In this document: in pieces, positions 14,371 through 16,628 of the stretch
Layout: every line of letters starts with the position of its first letter
Numbering within the stretch: position 1 is the first letter of the stretch
Assembly (NCBI GenBank): GCA_023451115.1
Contig: JAEXFV010000101.1
Location: 1 to 16,628, forward strand
Reading direction: 5' to 3'
Origin: Bacillota bacterium
GTDB taxonomy: Bacteria > Bacillota > Clostridia > Christensenellales > CAG-138
DNA length: 16,628 bases
Notes under the pieces: generated by a model
Database searches by the model: none
What the model saw: the letters and a program-made list of their open reading frames with translations, nothing else
Told to the model about the DNA's origin: nothing
Position numbers and translations under genes: made by a program

Positions 14371-14733
14371 TTATTCCGCAATGTGTTCCATGCCCTGGCC
14401 AATAATGGTGCGCACATGTCCATCCGCCAGAGAATAAAACACTGTTTTTCCTTCCCGCCGGTATTTCACAAGCTTGCTTTGCTTGAGGGTGCGCAAGTGG
14501 TGGGAGATGGCGGATTGGGTCATATTCAATAACTGTGCAATATCGCACACGCACATTTCCGACTCAAACAGCACATATAGAATTTTAATGCGAGTGGTGT
14601 CCCCAAACACTTTAAATAGCTCCGCTAAGTCGTAAAGCTGTTCATCTTCCGGCATATTTTCATTTACGGCGGTAACCAACTCGTTATGAGCATGCATGAA
14701 CTCACAGCGCTCCACACCGTTATCGTCTAACAT
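14371..14733 (-). CDS. ArsR/SmtB/CadC-family metal-sensing repressor
   Basis: A 120-residue winged-helix repressor that should leave DNA when Zn(II), Cd(II) or Pb(II) binds. A helix-turn-helix spans about 65-85 (CDIAQLLNMTQSAISHHLRTLK). Two possible metal sites are visible: the cysteine site with EMCVCD (C61, C63) plus N-terminal C10, as in CadC; and a helix-5 site D104-x-H106...H117-xx-E120, the SmtB/CzrA pattern. The ATG at 14733 is chosen for GAAAGG at 14743-14748. The longer in-frame start at 14766 has no ribosome binding site and falls inside the operator. It is the first gene of the HMA/ATPase operon, and the operator over the promoter implies self-control. Confidence 0.94.
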   Translation of the reverse strand: MLDDNGVERCEFMHAHNELVTAVNENMPEDEQLYDLAELFKVFGDTTRIKILYVLFESEMCVCDIAQLLNMTQSAISHHLRTLKQSKLVKYRREGKTVFYSLADGHVRTIIGQGMEHIAE

Positions 14734-14748
14734 TTTCAACATCCTTTC

Positions 14749-14769
14749 ATATGAATAACTGTTCATGTG
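14749..14769. promoter_or_regulatory. ArsR/SmtB-type operator
   Basis: The core ATGAATA-AC-TGTTCAT (14751-14766) is an imperfect inverted repeat. On the gene's strand it reads ATGAACA-GT-TATTCAT, close to the known SmtB/CzrA/CadC 12-2-12 type operator (TGAA and TTCA cores). It overlaps the predicted transcription start of the metal-resistance operon, so bound repressor would block transcription. Confidence 0.75.
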
Positions 14770-14771
14770 TT

Positions 14772-14800
14772 ATTATATATAAATCATGATAAGTTGTCAA
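14772..14800 (-). promoter_or_regulatory. Perfect consensus sigma-A promoter of the metal-resistance operon
   Basis: On the minus strand TTGACA (14800-14795), a 17-bp spacer and TATAAT (14777-14772): both boxes and the spacing are exactly consensus. The start point falls near 14765, inside the ArsR-type operator, which fits a strong promoter silenced by repressor. Confidence 0.88.
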
Positions 14801-14911
14801 CGCGATTTGTCAAATTATGATGATAAATGGAACATAACTGTAAGAGCATATCTTTGATTGCGACAGACAGATGATAAGAGAAGGGAAGGCCATTGGTTTT
14901 CACCTATCACT

Positions 14912-14945
14912 AAAAAATCCCCTGGAATGTTGTTATTCCAGGGGA
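14912..14945 (-). terminator. Intrinsic terminator of the selenium operon
   Basis: TCCCCTGGAAT (14918-14928) and ATTCCAGGGGA (14935-14945) form a perfect 11-bp stem with a 6-nt loop. On the minus strand the stem is followed by TTTTTTAG, a clear U-run. It lies about 50 bases after the DUF3343 stop. The stretch from 14801 to 14911 shows nothing else I can support. Confidence 0.88.
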
Positions 14946-14994
14946 CAGGAAACGAAATTTTCAAAAAGTAATACGAATTCTCTTTGGGCAAGCG

Positions 14995-15237
14995 CTATTC
15001 ATTATGGTGCAATATTGTGTAGCCCCCTTCGGGGTTGCATAAAGCCACTTGCTCAACATCCGTATCCAGAGCGGAAATATGAGGCTCTTCTGCCGCATAA
15101 AGCACACAAGTACCGCAGCTGGAGCTCAAAGCCCGAGGCACAGGCGCCAAGCGTGCCTGCACATCCAGGGCTTTTAAAGCCCTATGGCTGCGCTGGGCCG
15201 CAAGATGGGTATGGAATGTGGCTACATAGTCGCTCAT
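14995..15237 (-). CDS. DUF3343 protein (putative Se/S carrier-like)
   Basis: An 80-residue protein with VATFHTHLAAQRSHRALKAL at the N-terminus, APVPRALSSSCGTC (SSCGTC at 39-44, C41 and C44) and a third cysteine at C67. This is the DUF3343 pattern, described as a putative Se/S carrier-like family and often found beside YedE/YedF selenium genes. The cysteines probably carry the reactive sulfur or selenium. Its ATG directly abuts the stop codon of the CPxP protein gene (TAAATG), showing tight translational coupling. It is the last gene of the operon. The biochemical role is not established, so carrier is an inference. Confidence 0.85.
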   Translation of the reverse strand: MSDYVATFHTHLAAQRSHRALKALDVQARLAPVPRALSSSCGTCVLYAAEEPHISALDTDVEQVALCNPEGGYTILHHNE

Positions 15238-15438
15238 TTATTTGGATAAAGTGAGGGTGTACGTATCTCCCTCTTGAGCGACTTGAACGGCATAACCGCT
15301 GTTATTACCAAAGCGGGAAATATTTTCTACCGCGCAGACATTGTCAACTTGAATGGAAATGCCCGCAGGCGTTTCCTTTAATGCCTTTTTTGTAAGGATA
15401 ACCGGTTGTGGGCAGGACAGGCCCTTTGCATCAATCAT
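15238..15438 (-). CDS. yedF: YedF/TusA-family CPxP protein
   Basis: A 66-residue sulfur-transfer-family protein with the conserved N-terminal motif GLSCPQPV (C9 of CPxP) and a VDN..A..NISRF middle segment typical of YedF. TusA-like proteins carry a persulfide on this Cys; YedF next to YedE is proposed to act in selenium rather than sulfur trafficking. The ATG at 15438 is used because AAGGAGG (15447-15453) lies 8 nt upstream; a start at 15456 would overlap that site. It lies 58 bp after the transporter gene, separated by a small hairpin, and abuts the DUF3343 gene. Confidence 0.9.
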   Translation of the reverse strand: MIDAKGLSCPQPVILTKKALKETPAGISIQVDNVCAVENISRFGNNSGYAVQVAQEGDTYTLTLSK

Positions 15439-15471
15439 GACTGATTCCTCCTTCATTGAAATGGATGAAAT

Positions 15472-15490
15472 CAGGCGGCTTAACCGCCTG
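15472..15490. repeat. Hairpin between the transporter and yedF genes
   Basis: CAGGCGG (15472-15478) and CCGCCTG (15484-15490) form a perfect 7-bp stem with a 5-nt loop, just after the transporter stop. No U-run follows on the minus strand, so it is more likely an mRNA processing or stability element, or a partial attenuator, than a full terminator. Confidence 0.5.
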
Positions 15491-15496
15491 GGCAGT

Positions 15497-16558
15497 TTAA
15501 TTGCGTTGTTTGTTCAAATTCATCAGGGAAATCACAGCAACCACAACAAGGCCAATGATCACGGCAATCTGCCCATTGGCTGTGGGGCCGTTGCCAGAAG
15601 AGGCCAAACCGAAATTGTGGCAAACAGCTGCGCCTACAATAAAGCCGGTGACGGTAACAGCGGAATCCCCATTGCCTTCCCCTGCCAGGATCAGCTGACG
15701 CAGAGGGCATCCGCCCAGCAATACACTGCCCCAACCAACCAACGCCATGCCAAGGAAGTTCCATACGCCATCGGTATGGGCCACAGGCTGGCCTTCAAAG
15801 CCAAAGTTCAGCTTGCCTAAAATTGCGTTGCCAATGAGTACGGTTACGATGATCATGGCAAAGCCGGCAATCAGCTTGAAATCCCGGAACAATACCGCAT
15901 CCCGAATGCCGCCTACCATACACATACGGCTGCGTTGGCAGAACGCGCCAACCACCAGGCCCGCGATGAGGGCAATGGCGATAGCAGCGTGGAGGGAGCC
16001 AGGGCCTTCTGCGCTAAATTTGAGCAGGCTGGGGAAGAACAACAATAAGCCGAAGAGCGCGATCATCAGCACAGGGAACAACAACCCTTCTAACTTGCCT
16101 TGCGGATAAGCGCGTTTTAACGTAAACCCCTTGTTCAATGCTGCAATACCTGCCAAAATGCCTGCAACAAAGCCCACCAGGCCGACGATAGCATTCAGGT
16201 CTCCGCCGCCAATGCGCAACACCATGCGAAGGGGGCATCCCAAGAACATCAGCGCGCCAATCATTACAAACACAGCCAGGATAAACCGGGTCATGGGAGC
16301 GGAGCCGGCCTGTGGCTTAAACTCTTTTTTCGCCAAAGCCATAATGAAAGCGCCCAGCACCAATCCGATGATCTCGGGGCGGACATATTGCACTACGCCA
16401 GCGCTATGGAACCCCAATGCGCCAGAAATATCCCTTAGAAAACAGGCGATACAAAAGCCCATGTTGCCAGGGTTGCCTGCGGCGGTCAGCACCAGAGCTG
16501 CTACGCCAATTACCAGGCCCGTCAAAAGGGTGGGGAGATACTGTTTCAACTTTTGCAT
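15497..16558 (-). CDS. yedE: YedE-family selenium transporter
   Basis: A 353-residue polytopic membrane protein of the YedE/YeeE (COG2391) family. It shows internal two-fold repetition: NMGFCIACFLRD (32-43) is echoed by CQRSRMCMVGGIRD (207-220), and LGCPLRM (107-112) by GGCPLRQLI (282-290). The paired cysteines (C36/C39, C108, C207/C213, C284, plus C313) are the likely path for the chalcogen. Adjacent YedF and DUF3343 genes support selenium rather than thiosulfate use. GGAGG upstream precedes the ATG at 16558. It is the first gene of the operon in this window; a weak promoter-like pair (TCAGGT 16615-16610, TATCAT 16592-16587, minus strand) lies upstream, close to the window edge. Substrate assignment is from comparative genomics of the family, not from sequence alone. 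Confidence 0.9.
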   Translation of the reverse strand: MQKLKQYLPTLLTGLVIGVAALVLTAAGNPGNMGFCIACFLRDISGALGFHSAGVVQYVRPEIIGLVLGAFIMALAKKEFKPQAGSAPMTRFILAVFVMIGALMFLGCPLRMVLRIGGGDLNAIVGLVGFVAGILAGIAALNKGFTLKRAYPQGKLEGLLFPVLMIALFGLLLFFPSLLKFSAEGPGSLHAAIAIALIAGLVVGAFCQRSRMCMVGGIRDAVLFRDFKLIAGFAMIIVTVLIGNAILGKLNFGFEGQPVAHTDGVWNFLGMALVGWGSVLLGGCPLRQLILAGEGNGDSAVTVTGFIVGAAVCHNFGLASSGNGPTANGQIAVIIGLVVVAVISLMNLNKQRN

Positions 16559-16628
16559 AGATTTTTTGCCTCCAACACGGTAAAATATGATACCATAAAT
16601 GGGAATAACACCTGAAGCTAAGATAGCA

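Noticed and set aside
14734..14766. Longer start for the ArsR-family repressor at 14766
   Set aside because: The extra codons lie in the operator, no ribosome binding site precedes them and the start would sit at the transcription start.

Overview
The window looks like a chromosome segment from an anaerobic, probably gut-associated low-to-mid GC Firmicute (class Clostridia). The evidence is strong AGGAGG-type ribosome binding sites, lipoproteins with Gram-positive lipoboxes, a Bce-type antimicrobial-peptide transporter, OmpR-family two-component systems, and a YedE/YedF/DUF3343 selenium module. I cannot name the genus. No rRNA, tRNA, CRISPR array, insertion sequence or phage gene was seen.

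Left part (1-4550, + strand). The 3' end of a protein with a DUF4362-like segment comes first. A BceAB-type ABC transporter operon follows: ATPase, FtsX-like permease and a small lipoprotein. Its promoter carries a textbook BceR-type operator (TNACA-N4-TGTAA plus a downstream half-site). The matching BceRS pair is not in the window. A YccF-family membrane protein with its own promoter ends the block at a perfect 13-bp hairpin.

Middle (4575-8185). Two secreted PepSY proteins, one with three PepSY domains and one lipoprotein with a single domain, are divergent from an OmpR-family regulator and a CutS/YkoH-like histidine kinase. The shared intergenic region holds a mirror-image operator: two copies of TTCAT-N6-TTCAT in opposite orientations, each facing one promoter. 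The simplest reading is a cell-envelope sensing circuit in which the regulator controls its own operon and the PepSY operon together.

8186-11490 holds a second, VanRS-like regulator and kinase pair. The kinase has an unusually large extracytoplasmic domain (about 355 residues) and four predicted membrane segments. No target gene is adjacent. Sampled base composition is lower in GC than the flanks, which hints at separate ancestry.

Right part (11709-16558, all - strand). A metal-resistance operon reads ArsR/SmtB/CadC repressor, stand-alone HMA domain protein, P1B-type Zn/Cd/Pb ATPase, then a DtxR-family regulator. The operon starts at a perfect consensus promoter with an ArsR-type operator over the start site. 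The DtxR gene also has its own good promoter, overlapping the ATPase stop codon, and ends at an intrinsic terminator. Upstream, transcribed in the same direction, is a selenium/sulfur module: YedE-like transporter, YedF/TusA-like CPxP protein and DUF3343 protein, closed by another intrinsic terminator.
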